From Chloroflexota bacterium (GTDB lineage: Bacteria > Chloroflexota > Anaerolineae > UBA4142): 64,000 nucleotides of DNA. The stretch is taken from the NCBI GenBank assembly GCA_023381515.1, contig JAMCQI010000041.1, positions 124,001 through 188,000 on the forward strand, read 5' to 3'. Positions 44,990-54,148 of this stretch are shown here, piece by piece. The notes beneath the pieces are model-generated. The model saw only the letters and a list, made by a program, of their open reading frames with translations. It was not told where the DNA came from and ran no database searches. A program made the position numbers and the translations under genes. The stretch's first letter is position 1. Each line of letters opens with the position of its first letter.

Positions 44990-46045
44990 CTATCGGCTGG
45001 GGAAATTGCGCGTGAGGATGTCGAGATAGGTGTTGCCCCATTCGGTCGCCGGTTCGACGGCGGTCCCTTCGCCCCATTCATTCCAGGTGGTGATGAGTTG
45101 CCAAATGGCGCCCGAGCTCACAACCTTTTTTACATCGGTCTCAAAGCGAACGGGATCGCGCGCGAGACGGACCGGATTGCCCCTGAGCCAAAAGCCGGGC
45201 GACGCGACCGCGGATATGGTTCCCTGCTGATCGTAATCGACCGCGGGATCGTACTGGTGCCAAGAATCCGGCTGGCTTGTGCAGGAGGCGAAACCGGGAA
45301 AGACTTTGAGCACCAGGTAGATATTTCCGCCAAAAGCCTTCTTGGCTCCCACCCAGCGGTCGGCCATGTTGCAGTTGTCGGCAGAGTCTGAGTAGACGAA
45401 GACGACGGGCTTGCCGTTCACCCTCAGATAGGCAGGCTGATTGAAAATCTTGCCCGCGAGGTATTGGAGCTCGGAGACGATCTGCGTGGAAGGCGGATCA
45501 GTCATCGATTCCATCTCATAGTAGATAGCCCAGCGAAGATTCGGGTTTGGCGAACCAGCCCGTTCGCTGCGAGCAAGGATGTGCTGGAACGCCGTGTCGG
45601 TGTGGTGGCCGATCCCCCACCACGACGAGATGAACGCGTCGAGATGCGTTTGCGCGGCCATTGCGATCTGTTGGTCGATGATCGTGTCGTCGGACGAACT
45701 GTAGAATCCAAGGGAGGGATGGTAGTTTGTGTACGGATAGATCCCTAGCTGCATCCACGCTTCCGGGAACCAGGGATAAAAGAACGCGGCTCGAATGGGC
45801 GCCGTCGGCTGATAGTTGGGGAGCGGGATTGGAGGGCGCGTTGGCGTCGCGACGGGCGGATTGGCTCCGGGGCCGGCGTTGGTGATGAGGGGCAGATAGA
45901 GGGAATGCGGATGCGGCGGTATCAAGACGGTCTGCTGTGATAAGGTGGAAGGACTCTCCTTGGCTAACGTGGGAGTGAGCCAGCCGAGAAAAGTAAAGGA
46001 CAGCGCGGCCACGGCGATAACCGTGCCGAGTCTCTTTAGATGCAT
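44990..46045 (-). CDS. Secreted GH99/GH71-like glycoside hydrolase
   Basis: A 351-residue exported protein: signal peptide (about 1-28), the motif LYLPLITNAG, and a Pro/Thr linker. The catalytic-type barrel begins with AAFFYPWFPEAW, continues with DQQIAMAAQTHLDAFISSWWG and ends with TTWNEWGEGTAVEPA, patterns shared by GH99-like endo-mannosidases and related WbsX/GH71 proteins. Substrate unknown; probably a polysaccharide. Four minus-strand genes for exported proteins lie in a row here. Confidence 0.8.
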   Translation of the reverse strand: MHLKRLGTVIAVAALSFTFLGWLTPTLAKESPSTLSQQTVLIPPHPHSLYLPLITNAGPGANPPVATPTRPPIPLPNYQPTAPIRAAFFYPWFPEAWMQLGIYPYTNYHPSLGFYSSSDDTIIDQQIAMAAQTHLDAFISSWWGIGHHTDTAFQHILARSERAGSPNPNLRWAIYYEMESMTDPPSTQIVSELQYLAGKIFNQPAYLRVNGKPVVFVYSDSADNCNMADRWVGAKKAFGGNIYLVLKVFPGFASCTSQPDSWHQYDPAVDYDQQGTISAVASPGFWLRGNPVRLARDPVRFETDVKKVVSSGAIWQLITTWNEWGEGTAVEPATEWGNTYLDILTRNFPSR

Positions 46046-46081
46046 GTAAGCCTCGTGTGTAGGATGAGGATGAAGGGCGAA

Positions 46082-47122
46082 TTACTGGCCGGCGATAGTG
46101 GTGTCATTGAGGAGCATCTGACCGGTCGCTGCGATCTTGGTTTGCTGGATGCCTGGGGCGAGAGCCAGACCTTGGGAACGGATGTAGAGAGACGGGTACG
46201 ATGCGTCTTGCGCCTTGAGATTGGGCGCGGCAATGACCTGCAAGGCGGGGTCCGCCTGTAGCTCGAGCCACTGCTCGGGCTGAGCGACATAGATCGCGGC
46301 CAAGCGACCTTGTTTCAGCGCCTTGACCTGGGCTGCGGGATCCGGGATGACTTGAAAGACCACGTTCTGGATCAGGACCGCATCGCGATTTTGATTGATC
46401 GACGGACCCCAATGATAGCCCACATAGCGCTGAAGGGTGATCGATTGCCCGGGGTCCCACACGCCGACCATGAAGGGACCGGATCCGACGACTAGGTTCG
46501 TGTGGGCTTGTTCCATCAGGGCCGCCGACTCGGGGCTGATGATGCCGGCGTACGGTGAAGCCAGGACCTTGAGCCAGTCGGCGGCAGAGCCGTCTATGTC
46601 GAACCGGACCGTCCGGTCGTCGATTACGGCGATCTGGCGGATCTGGAGAATGCTTTTGTAGAGGGGCGAGTGGGTTCCCACCGCCCGAAAGCGTTGAAAG
46701 GTCGCCTGGACGGCTTGAGCGTTCAAGAGATTGCCATCCTGAAAGTAGACGTCCGGCTTGAGTTCCATCGTGATCGAGCGGCCATCCGGAGAGATCTGCC
46801 AACTGCGCGCCAGGGAGGGTGCTATCCGTGCATTGGCATCCCACACGACGAGCGTGTCGAAGAGGTAAGGGAGCAGGGTGTCCATTCCTGGATTTGGCAG
46901 AGCTTGCGGATCGATCTGCACGGGGTCCGTGAGGATGGCGCTCGTGAGCGTTCCACCCCCTTCACCTACTTCGTGTTCCAGGTCATGACCCTCCGCGGGA
47001 GTAGGCGCGGCTGCCGAGACCGAGAATTCCCTAGGTGCGAGGACACCGGAAATTCGAGTGACCCCGATGAAAAGAACGGATCCCAAAAGCAAAACCAGCA
47101 ATGCGCCGATGAAACGCTTCAC
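46082..47122 (-). CDS. Truncated extracellular solute-binding protein (family 5)
   Basis: A 346-residue protein starting at GTG 47122 behind GGAGGAGAG. After a signal anchor it has the family 5 opening: GGTLTSAILTDPVQIDPQ, then MDTLLPYLFDTLVVWDANARIAPSLARSWQISPDGRSITMELKPDVYFQDG, and VGSGPFMVGVWDPGQSITLQRY. Full proteins of this family are about 500-600 residues; this one ends by TAA after QQTKIAATGQMLLND, so much of the second lobe is missing. No peptide-transporter permease or ATPase is near. It may be a decayed gene or a short binding protein. In-frame codons up to 47335 have no family similarity. Confidence 0.75.
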   Translation of the reverse strand: MKRFIGALLVLLLGSVLFIGVTRISGVLAPREFSVSAAAPTPAEGHDLEHEVGEGGGTLTSAILTDPVQIDPQALPNPGMDTLLPYLFDTLVVWDANARIAPSLARSWQISPDGRSITMELKPDVYFQDGNLLNAQAVQATFQRFRAVGTHSPLYKSILQIRQIAVIDDRTVRFDIDGSAADWLKVLASPYAGIISPESAALMEQAHTNLVVGSGPFMVGVWDPGQSITLQRYVGYHWGPSINQNRDAVLIQNVVFQVIPDPAAQVKALKQGRLAAIYVAQPEQWLELQADPALQVIAAPNLKAQDASYPSLYIRSQGLALAPGIQQTKIAATGQMLLNDTTIAGQ

Positions 47123-47271
47123 GCTCTCCTCCGGGTTCGCACAGCGCGATTCGATGCCGAGAATGCCACCGGCCGCTACGCGTTCTTGACACTTTTGAGA
47201 TGAATCCCCTGTTCGGAACTCAGGACGCTGCAATCCGACGACAGTTACACCGGCCAGAGCCCATTGGCGCC

Positions 47272-48285
47272 CTAGTGGCAGGTGCCGGAGCCGGAATCGG
47301 TAAATGTGCCCCCTGCCACCGGCAGGAACTTCCAATCGTAGCTCGAGGCGTGCAGCGTCATTTCCAACACCCCCCAGGTGTTATTGTTCCGTACCTCGCT
47401 GTTCGCCTTTATCGACCCAAAAGCGCGTTCGGCCACGCCGCCCGACCCCACGACGAATTCTCGAATGCCGCGGACGCTATCCGCGACCCCTGATGGGTTC
47501 TGAGGTGCAAACCGCTCGTAATCGTGATCATGCCCGTTCATCACGACCTCGGCATTGCCATTGTAGAGGTCGGTCCAGAGAGCGCCCATGTCGAGATTGT
47601 TTCCATGCTCGCCGGATGAAAATCGAGGCTCGTGCCAGTAGGCCAGCGTGCACTTGTTCACATGCGCCGCCAGATCGGATTTCAGCCAGAGCTCTTCCGC
47701 CGAGCCCGCCGTGTGCGATATCTCGGTGTTCAGCGCCACAATGTGCCACGCCCCGACGTCGAACGAGTAATACCCTTTTCCAGAAACGCCGGCTTGCGAG
47801 CCATAGTATCGGAAATAGCCCGAACCACCTGCGGTGTCGTACTCGTGATTCCCGGGAACCGGCTTGATCTGGGCCTTGTGACGTCCGTAGGTCGTGTTGT
47901 AACAGTTCGTGAATTCGCTGTACGCGCCAGAGTTCGTCGCATCCCCGTTAAAGAGGACGGGCCAGGAAGTCGGCAGTGTATCGAGGAGCTTGGCCACGGC
48001 CGTCCCACCTGCATCGCAGCCGCTGCGGGAATCTCCCGTGAGCAGGATGACGGGATCGGAGCCGGGAGCGGGCGTGCGGGTCGGCGTGGCAGTGGAGGCA
48101 GGAGAGTTGCTCTTGCCGGCTTGAACGACCACCGGCAGATAGAGCTTGATGTGCTTGGCCGCCAGCGCCAGGCCAAAGTGGGTCGAAGGAACTAGTCGGA
48201 GCTTGTTCGCGAACGTGGGTGTCATGCCCAGGAGAGCGGCAGCCATGACCGCGATTCCAATCAAGACGAACGATCTTTTCATCAT
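47272..48285 (-). CDS. Secreted metallophosphoesterase (copy A)
   Basis: A 337-residue exported calcineurin-like phosphoesterase: signal peptide, LYLPVVVQAG motif, Thr/Pro linker, then ILLTGDSRSG, LFNGDATNSG, PVPGNHEYD, AYWHEPRFSSG and VMNGHDHDYERFAPQ, which supply the two-metal site. The C terminus is a Gly/Ser-rich strand with the ending DSGSGTCH. It is about half identical by eye to the neighbouring copy B and probably arose by tandem duplication. The substrate, such as phosphomonoesters or cyclic nucleotides, is not predictable. Confidence 0.9.
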   Translation of the reverse strand: MMKRSFVLIGIAVMAAALLGMTPTFANKLRLVPSTHFGLALAAKHIKLYLPVVVQAGKSNSPASTATPTRTPAPGSDPVILLTGDSRSGCDAGGTAVAKLLDTLPTSWPVLFNGDATNSGAYSEFTNCYNTTYGRHKAQIKPVPGNHEYDTAGGSGYFRYYGSQAGVSGKGYYSFDVGAWHIVALNTEISHTAGSAEELWLKSDLAAHVNKCTLAYWHEPRFSSGEHGNNLDMGALWTDLYNGNAEVVMNGHDHDYERFAPQNPSGVADSVRGIREFVVGSGGVAERAFGSIKANSEVRNNNTWGVLEMTLHASSYDWKFLPVAGGTFTDSGSGTCH

Positions 48286-48333
48286 CGCTTTTCTCTCCGA
48301 GAACGGAGGTGCTGCCTTCCGTATCAGGTGCGC

Positions 48334-49341
48334 CTAGTGACACGACTCGCTGCCCGAGTCGGTAAAGGACATCCCCGGGACCGGGATGAACTGCCAGTCG
48401 TAGCTCGAGGCATGGAGTGTGAGCTTGATCGCTCCGAACACGCTCACTGCGTGTACCTCGCTGTTCGGCTGGGCGGCCACCCAACTCCCGCCGCCCGCGC
48501 CGCCCGTTCCGACGATGAACTCGCGGATTCCTTTGGGATCGGCGACGCCATTCGGATTCTGACGCGCGAACCGCTCATAGTTGTGCTCGTGTCCGTTCAG
48601 CACGAGATGAACCCCGGCGTTATACAGGTCTTGCCAGAAAGGAGTGACGGCGATCGTGTCCCCCTGTTTCCCAGAATTGAAGCGGGGATGGTGCCACAGG
48701 GCGAGCGTGCACTGGCCTTGATGTGCGGTCAGGTCGGCTCTGAGCCACTTTTCCTGTGCGGAACCCGCCTGGCAGCCGCCGACCTGAGAGCAATTGCTGT
48801 TGAGGATGATAATGTGCCAACTGCCGACGTCAGTGCTAAAGTAGGCACCGGGCCCGTGGGCCGCGGCGCCAAAGTAGGCAAAGTAGCCCGAGGCCCCGCT
48901 CGTCAGGTACTCGTGATTACCGATGACGGGGATGGTTCGGTTCTTGAACTGTCCCCACGCGGCGTCGTAACAAGGATATTGAGAAGGCGCGCCGGTGGCC
49001 GTGGAATCTCCGAGCATGATGACCGTGCCGGGGATGGTCTTGATAAGCGCTGCAGTCTCCTGCAGTCCGGTGTTGCAGTTTCTCATGTCGCCGGCGCCTA
49101 CGAGGACAGGATCGCCGGCTGGAGGCGTGTGAGTGGCTCCGGGCGTAGCGATTGGGCGGGAGGAGCCAATGCTGTTAGAGAGGAGTGGGAGATAAAGTTG
49201 GGCGCTGCGCGCTTCAAGAGCCAGGCTGAGGCTGCGCGGCGCAGAGGGTATGTAGTCATTCGCCAGGATAGGAGTTACTGCCAAGGAAACGACGGCCAGT
49301 GCAGCGACCAGGAGCAGAATGCGGAAACGGGTCATTTTCAC
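48334..49341 (-). CDS. Secreted metallophosphoesterase (copy B)
   Basis: A 335-residue paralogue of copy A, 48 bp upstream on the same strand. It keeps the layout: signal peptide, LYLPLLSNS motif, linker, VGAGDMRNC, MLGDSTATG, PVIGNHEYL, ALWHHPRFNSG, LNGHEHNYERFARQ and the ending DSGSESCH. The first metal motif GDMRNC differs from the GDSRSG of copy A, so the two may have diverged in specificity. Extra Cys residues (CSQVGGC) may form a disulfide. Confidence 0.9.
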   Translation of the reverse strand: MKMTRFRILLLVAALAVVSLAVTPILANDYIPSAPRSLSLALEARSAQLYLPLLSNSIGSSRPIATPGATHTPPAGDPVLVGAGDMRNCNTGLQETAALIKTIPGTVIMLGDSTATGAPSQYPCYDAAWGQFKNRTIPVIGNHEYLTSGASGYFAYFGAAAHGPGAYFSTDVGSWHIIILNSNCSQVGGCQAGSAQEKWLRADLTAHQGQCTLALWHHPRFNSGKQGDTIAVTPFWQDLYNAGVHLVLNGHEHNYERFARQNPNGVADPKGIREFIVGTGGAGGGSWVAAQPNSEVHAVSVFGAIKLTLHASSYDWQFIPVPGMSFTDSGSESCH

Positions 49342-49760
49342 TCACCTCTCGGTGGCATCGAAAGTCGGATTTACCGCTGCTTCTTTCGGCAGCGTTCGCA
49401 ATGGTGCCGCTGGATGAGCAAGGCAGTAGGGTCTGCAGAGAGAGGTTGGAGCGTTCAGAGGGGCTCCAGCGAGCGGGAGGGGATCGCCGTAGGTGCAGGG
49501 TCTTTGCTCTGACCGGCACTCGGTTGCCCACAAAGAATGCCCGGGCGTTTCAACTCGGGCATCGATGTCCAGCATTTGTGAAGATCCGAACTACTCCGCT
49601 ATTATCCCATCTCGGCCCACGGTGGGAAATCAGCGCCTGTCTGATTTCCGTGTAGGTGTTTGTCCTACAAAAGGAACGGTTCCACCGGCCATTGACACCG
49701 GTTTGTGCTGCTTGTACAATCTACTCCACTTTGATTTTCAGTCTGAAGATCGCGAGAAAA
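49342..49760. other. Divergent intergenic region
   Basis: About 420 bp between metallophosphoesterase copy B and the PHP hydrolase, without a supported gene. It holds a 7-bp inverted repeat (49537-49543 and 49556-49562) and a clear plus-strand promoter at 49692-49720. Confidence 0.5.
49692..49720 (+). promoter_or_regulatory. Consensus sigma70 promoter of the PHP hydrolase
   Basis: Perfect TTGACA (49692-49697), 17-bp spacer, TACAAT (49715-49720), about 40 bp before ATG 49761. Confidence 0.8.
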
Positions 49761-51164
49761 ATGCCAACTCAAACCGTTACCCTCAAAGGTACCTTTCACC
49801 CGGAACAAGAAAAGACCTACGTCTATCTCCCGTTCGACATGCCGGAAAGCGCTACGAGCGTCGAGGTGCATCTCGATTACAGTGACCGCATCGGCTCGAA
49901 CCCGCTCCTGACCGGCGGCAACACGCTCGATCTCGGAGTCTTTGACGCGCGCGGTATTGATTTTCTCTCTGCGGGCTTTCGCGGGTGGACCGGGAGCGAG
50001 CGCGACTCGTTCTTTATCGCGCGCGAAGAAGCGACCCCGGGTTACCTTGCCGGGCCGTTGATGCCGGGCAAATGGCACGTTCTCCTCGGTTTGTACAAAA
50101 TCGCTCCTGGCGGCTGCACTTTTGAGGTGAGCGTCGACATCGGCACTGGTCCCGGCTCGCCGCAGCCCGGAGCGGCTCTCGTTCCGGTTGGAGAGTTGCC
50201 ATCCTCGCCGCCCCGCTTGCAGTTTGCTCCCTGGCTGCGCGGGGAAATGCACTGCCACTCCTGGCACAGCGATGGGGATTTCAGCCCGGCGGATGTCATT
50301 CGCATCGCGCGCGAGCGCGGCCTCGACTTTCTGGCAATCACCGATCACAACACGATCAGCAGCCAACGCGAATTGGCGACCATGACGGACCCGGGGCTTG
50401 TCCTCATACGCGGTGTGGAGGTGACCACCTTCAAGGGCCACTTTAATGTCTGGGGAATTGGGGACTGGGTGGACTTTCGCGTCCAAGGTCCGGAGGATAT
50501 GGCGGAGGCGCTGCGCTATGCCAACGAACGGGGCGCGACGACCTGCTGCAATCACCCCAAGCCGTTCGGTCCTCCGTGGGAGTATGAAGCGGTGGAGGAT
50601 TACCGGTGCATCGAAGTGTGGAACGGACCGTGGACGGCTCTCAACCAGATGGCGGTCGACTTTTGGGTGGACCGGTTGGCCGGTGGGAGACGCATCCCGG
50701 CGACGGGGGGAAGCGACTGGCACCGCCAACGCGAGTTGGAGGAGAATCCGCCGCGAGCCCCGGGAACGCCTACGGTGTGGGTCTATGTGCCAGAGACGCC
50801 GAGCGCCTCTGCAATCTTGGATGCGATTCGCCAGGGGCACGTGAGTCTTTCGGACGCGCCGGACGGGCCTTTTCTAGAGTTGCGTGCAGGTCCAGAGTTT
50901 TCGGCCATGGGCGGCGATGCGATCATGCGTCCTGCGGATGATCGCTTGCCGGTGCGCATCCATTGCCGAGGGGGCAAAGAATGTAAAGTGCAGATTCGCG
51001 ATCAGCAGAAACTTCTCTACGAATATATCGTCGCCGGGGCGGACCAAACCGATACCATCGAGCTCTCCGTCGCAAACAGCCTCTTTGTCCGCGTCGAGTT
51101 GCGCACGGCAGAGCAAGATATGAAGGCGATGACCAATCCGGTGTACCTCGAAAAGAAGAGCTGA
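49761..51164 (+). CDS. CehA/McbA-family PHP metallohydrolase
   Basis: A 467-residue protein. The first 150 residues form a beta-rich domain. The PHP domain follows with LRGEMHCHSWHSDGDFSP, LDFLAITDHN, GVEVTTFKGHFNVWG, CNHPKPFG and ATGGSDWH, whose His and Asp residues bind a metal cluster. A C-terminal beta domain ends the protein. CehA/McbA-type enzymes hydrolyse phosphoesters, or carbamates in the founding members; the substrate here is unknown. No signal peptide is seen from ATG 49761, which lies just behind the promoter. It precedes the sugar importer operon but has its own promoter. Confidence 0.87.
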   Translation: MPTQTVTLKGTFHPEQEKTYVYLPFDMPESATSVEVHLDYSDRIGSNPLLTGGNTLDLGVFDARGIDFLSAGFRGWTGSERDSFFIAREEATPGYLAGPLMPGKWHVLLGLYKIAPGGCTFEVSVDIGTGPGSPQPGAALVPVGELPSSPPRLQFAPWLRGEMHCHSWHSDGDFSPADVIRIARERGLDFLAITDHNTISSQRELATMTDPGLVLIRGVEVTTFKGHFNVWGIGDWVDFRVQGPEDMAEALRYANERGATTCCNHPKPFGPPWEYEAVEDYRCIEVWNGPWTALNQMAVDFWVDRLAGGRRIPATGGSDWHRQRELEENPPRAPGTPTVWVYVPETPSASAILDAIRQGHVSLSDAPDGPFLELRAGPEFSAMGGDAIMRPADDRLPVRIHCRGGKECKVQIRDQQKLLYEYIVAGADQTDTIELSVANSLFVRVELRTAEQDMKAMTNPVYLEKKS

Positions 51165-51478
51165 GTTCGAGATTCCTCGCACGTTCAATCACCAGGTAGG
51201 GCCAACTCCGTTCGAAACCATGCTAACCCTTTCATTTGCGCCGGCGGCTTGTGGAGTTCCCCCGCTGGGCGCCCAACTGCTGTTCTGAAGAAATAGACAC
51301 AATCAGGCTGGCGGAAGCGTTTGTACAAATGGCAGCATTTTGCCAGCTTTTCGATTGGGCATTCTTTTTTCATGCTTGATGGCAGGTCGCCCATGGATCG
51401 AAGGGAGGTGATGCGGGAGCTAGCACCACTCTGTCTCTACGCTTCAATTGACTGTAGGCATCGAGAAAGAAGGAGAAA
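51165..51478. other. Intergenic region before the sugar ABC operon
   Basis: About 310 bp with no gene and no confident promoter or hairpin. Confidence 0.4.
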
Positions 51479-53107
51479 ATGAAAAGACTAGTCCCGGGTG
51501 TGCTGGTCCTGTTGGGCTTGGTGGCGGCCGCCTGCGCTCCGACCGCGACACCCGCGGCCACCTCTGCCGCGCCGACGAGCGCTCCAACAACTGCGGTGAC
51601 AACCGCCCCGACCTCGGCCGCAACCACTGCGGCGACGAGCGCCGCGACCACTGCCGCCACGACCGCGGCCACAACCGCAGCCACAACCTCAGCCACCTCG
51701 GCTGCCCCTGCGGGTGCGGTGACGCTGAATATCGTCTGCCGCTGTGTCGCCAACGGCGTGAATGCACAGACGGTGCAGTGGATCACCAGTTATGTCATCC
51801 CCAACTTTGAGAAACAAATGTCATCCCAGGGAACGCCCGTGCACGTCAACCTCGTCCAATTCGGTGGGAGCGACGAGCAACTGCAGCAGCAATATGCGCT
51901 TGATCTGAAGGTGGGCCAGGGCTCCGACGTGATGGCCTTTGACGGCTTTTGGGTCCCATCGTTCGTCGCGGGCGGTCTCCTCAAGCCCCTCAACCAAATC
52001 GCCGGCTCGGCCGTCGACAGTTGGGATGGCTGGTCCCATATCTCGCCTCGTATCCAGGCCATTCTCAGCTATAAGAATCAACGCTATGGCATCCCGCTCG
52101 GCACGGATGCGCGGGCGATTTGGTTTCGCACAGATGTCTTTAAGAAAGCGGGTCTGCCCACCAACTGGCAGCCGACCAGCTGGGCTGATATCCTGAGCGC
52201 CTGCAAGACGATTACCACGGCGATACCCGGCGAGACTTGCATCCAACTTGACGCCGGCACCGCGATGGGCGAAGCGACGACGCTGCAAGGCTGGTACATG
52301 ACCGTCCTTGGCGCGGGCGCGAATGTCTATGACTTTAATACTGGCAAGTACATCACGAGCGGCCAGCCGATCCTCGACGCTCTCAACTTTTACAAGACGA
52401 TCTACATCGACGATAAATACGGCGATGCCCGCTTGCAATTGCTCCCGAACGGCCGCAACCAATCGTTCATCGACTTTCGCGACGGCAAGATCGCGATGCT
52501 CGTCGAAAGCGACTATCTGTGGCGCTCCGTCCTGGCCGCCGGGGATACCAAGCTGGCCAACCGCGATCAGCTTGTCAGCTGGGCCAAGATGCCAGCGGAG
52601 AAGCCCGGTATGGGCATCAACGGACAGGACTTTGTGACCGCGTCCGGCGGAACCGGCTATACACTCAATCCAAACACCAAGCATCCCAAAGAAGCGTGGG
52701 AGCTGCTGTCGTTCATGTTCAGCAAGAGCGCGCTGGATGCGTTTGAACAGATCCAACCGATGATCACTTCGCGGGACGACGTGGCGGTCGCCAATGACCC
52801 CGTGCTGACGGCATACGCCAAAGCATTGCTGCCGATTACGACGATTCGCCCGGCGGATCCAAACTATAACAAGGTTTCTGTCGCCATTCAGCAAATGACC
52901 GAGCAAGTCGTTTCCGGTACGAGCCCGCAGCAAGCGGCGAGCACCTACCAGTCCAGCGTAACCAGCATTGTAGGCGCTGCTAACGTCGAAGCCGCGCCAC
53001 CGGTAAAGGCCGCCCCGACCACGTCGCCGGGTGGGTCAGCCTCGCCAAGTGCGCAACCCTCACCAGGTGCAACATCTTCATCCGGCGGGGCGACGCCAAC
53101 GCCCTAG
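51479..53107 (+). CDS. Carbohydrate ABC transporter substrate-binding lipoprotein
   Basis: A 542-residue lipoprotein: lipobox AAAC near residue 19, then an Ala/Thr linker (about residues 20-78) made largely of ATTAAT-like units. The family 1 binding fold follows, with DVMAFDGFWVPSFVAGGLLKPL, YGIPLGTDARAIWFRTDVFKKAGLP and HPKEAWELLSFM. A second Ser/Pro/Thr-rich tail ends the protein. It should deliver a sugar to the permease pair encoded downstream. A 15-bp-arm hairpin separates it from the permease genes, a common way to make binding protein in excess. Confidence 0.92.
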   Translation: MKRLVPGVLVLLGLVAAACAPTATPAATSAAPTSAPTTAVTTAPTSAATTAATSAATTAATTAATTAATTSATSAAPAGAVTLNIVCRCVANGVNAQTVQWITSYVIPNFEKQMSSQGTPVHVNLVQFGGSDEQLQQQYALDLKVGQGSDVMAFDGFWVPSFVAGGLLKPLNQIAGSAVDSWDGWSHISPRIQAILSYKNQRYGIPLGTDARAIWFRTDVFKKAGLPTNWQPTSWADILSACKTITTAIPGETCIQLDAGTAMGEATTLQGWYMTVLGAGANVYDFNTGKYITSGQPILDALNFYKTIYIDDKYGDARLQLLPNGRNQSFIDFRDGKIAMLVESDYLWRSVLAAGDTKLANRDQLVSWAKMPAEKPGMGINGQDFVTASGGTGYTLNPNTKHPKEAWELLSFMFSKSALDAFEQIQPMITSRDDVAVANDPVLTAYAKALLPITTIRPADPNYNKVSVAIQQMTEQVVSGTSPQQAASTYQSSVTSIVGAANVEAAPPVKAAPTTSPGGSASPSAQPSPGATSSSGGATPTP

Positions 53108-53127
53108 TAAGCCAAAGGAAAGACAAA

Positions 53128-53170
53128 GAGACTCTAGTCGCCAGGCTCGTCAAGCGGCGACTAGAGTCTC
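53128..53170 (+). terminator. 15-bp-arm hairpin inside the sugar operon
   Basis: Perfect arms at 53128-53142 and 53156-53170 around a 13-nt loop, 20 bp after the binding-protein stop. It probably attenuates transcription into the permease genes or protects the 3' end of the binding-protein mRNA. Confidence 0.6.
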
Positions 53171-53192
53171 GTCCAACCGGTATCAGTTGACG

Positions 53193-54101
53193 ATGGAAGA
53201 AAAACCAGCGGTTCTCTCCAGCGCGAGTGGATTTCTTTTTCTCCTGCCCGCGCTTATCTTGGTCGCCGTTTTCCTTATCCTTCCGTTCCTGTGGATTTTC
53301 TATCTCAGCTTTACGGACGCGGCGCTGCTCGGGGTGGCGGCGAGCAATCAACAGTTTGTCGGGCTGAGCAACTATCAGAATCTCTTTAATTTCAATTTGT
53401 GGATGAACCCGGGCCAGTTTGGCAGTTCGCTCCTCATCACGATCGAGTTCGTCTTTGGCTCGGCGACGATTGGGCAGACGGGGCTCGGATTGGCCTTGGC
53501 CTGGGCTTTTAATGGGCGCAAGGGCTGGCTGCGCGAGACTGTCTTCACGTTGGCGATTTTGGCCTGGATCACGCCCGAAGTGGTCGTCGCTTTCTCCTGG
53601 ATTGCTTTCGTGGACCGGAGCTCGGGGACGCTCAACGTAATTCTCAGCCACCTGGGACTGGGTCATCCGGACTGGCAGTTGCAGCACGCGCTCTTATCCA
53701 TCATCATCTTTAATATCTGGCGCGGCACCGCTTTCTCAATGCTCCTCTTTTCCTCGGCGCTTGCCACCATTCCCCCGTCCTATCTCGAGACCGCGGAGGT
53801 CGTGGGCGCGTCCGCATGGCAGAAACTGCGCGACATTATTCTGCCGCTCCTGCGCGGGCATCTCTTGACGGATATGATTCTCATCACCCTATGGACATTC
53901 AACGTCTTTACCCCTTTCCTGATCACGAATGGTGGACCGGCGTACAAGACGGAAATTGTTTCGATCTTTACTTACCGCATCGCCTTTGAGTTCTTTAACT
54001 TCGGCCAAGGAGCGGCGATTGCCGTCGTCGTCATGATTATCAATCTTGTGCTCGCGCTCGTTTATCTCGTCTCCGTTCGCCGGCAGGCGGTCTATGCCTA
54101 G
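53193..54101 (+). CDS. Sugar ABC permease (MalF/UgpA type)
   Basis: A 302-residue permease with six helices. The cytoplasmic EAA loop reads AEVVGASAWQKLRDIILPLLRG. The N-terminal helix starts with FLFLLPALILVAVFLILPF, and SFTDAALLG precedes the first loop, as usual in this family. ATG 53193 follows the operon hairpin by 22 bp. Confidence 0.92.
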   Translation: MEEKPAVLSSASGFLFLLPALILVAVFLILPFLWIFYLSFTDAALLGVAASNQQFVGLSNYQNLFNFNLWMNPGQFGSSLLITIEFVFGSATIGQTGLGLALAWAFNGRKGWLRETVFTLAILAWITPEVVVAFSWIAFVDRSSGTLNVILSHLGLGHPDWQLQHALLSIIIFNIWRGTAFSMLLFSSALATIPPSYLETAEVVGASAWQKLRDIILPLLRGHLLTDMILITLWTFNVFTPFLITNGGPAYKTEIVSIFTYRIAFEFFNFGQGAAIAVVVMIINLVLALVYLVSVRRQAVYA

Positions 54102-54148
54102 CGACAAGAGCACGGACCGCGGCCGCGGCTCGGGGTGAAAGGAAGACC

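Noticed and set aside
49665..50840. Long minus-strand open frame inside the PHP hydrolase gene
   Set aside because: It is antisense to a clear coding sequence with a consensus promoter and recognisable motifs. The minus frame is Arg-rich and unlike any family. Similar antisense frames at 6651-7445, 18976-20019, 34872-35840 and 51821-52933 were rejected for the same reason.
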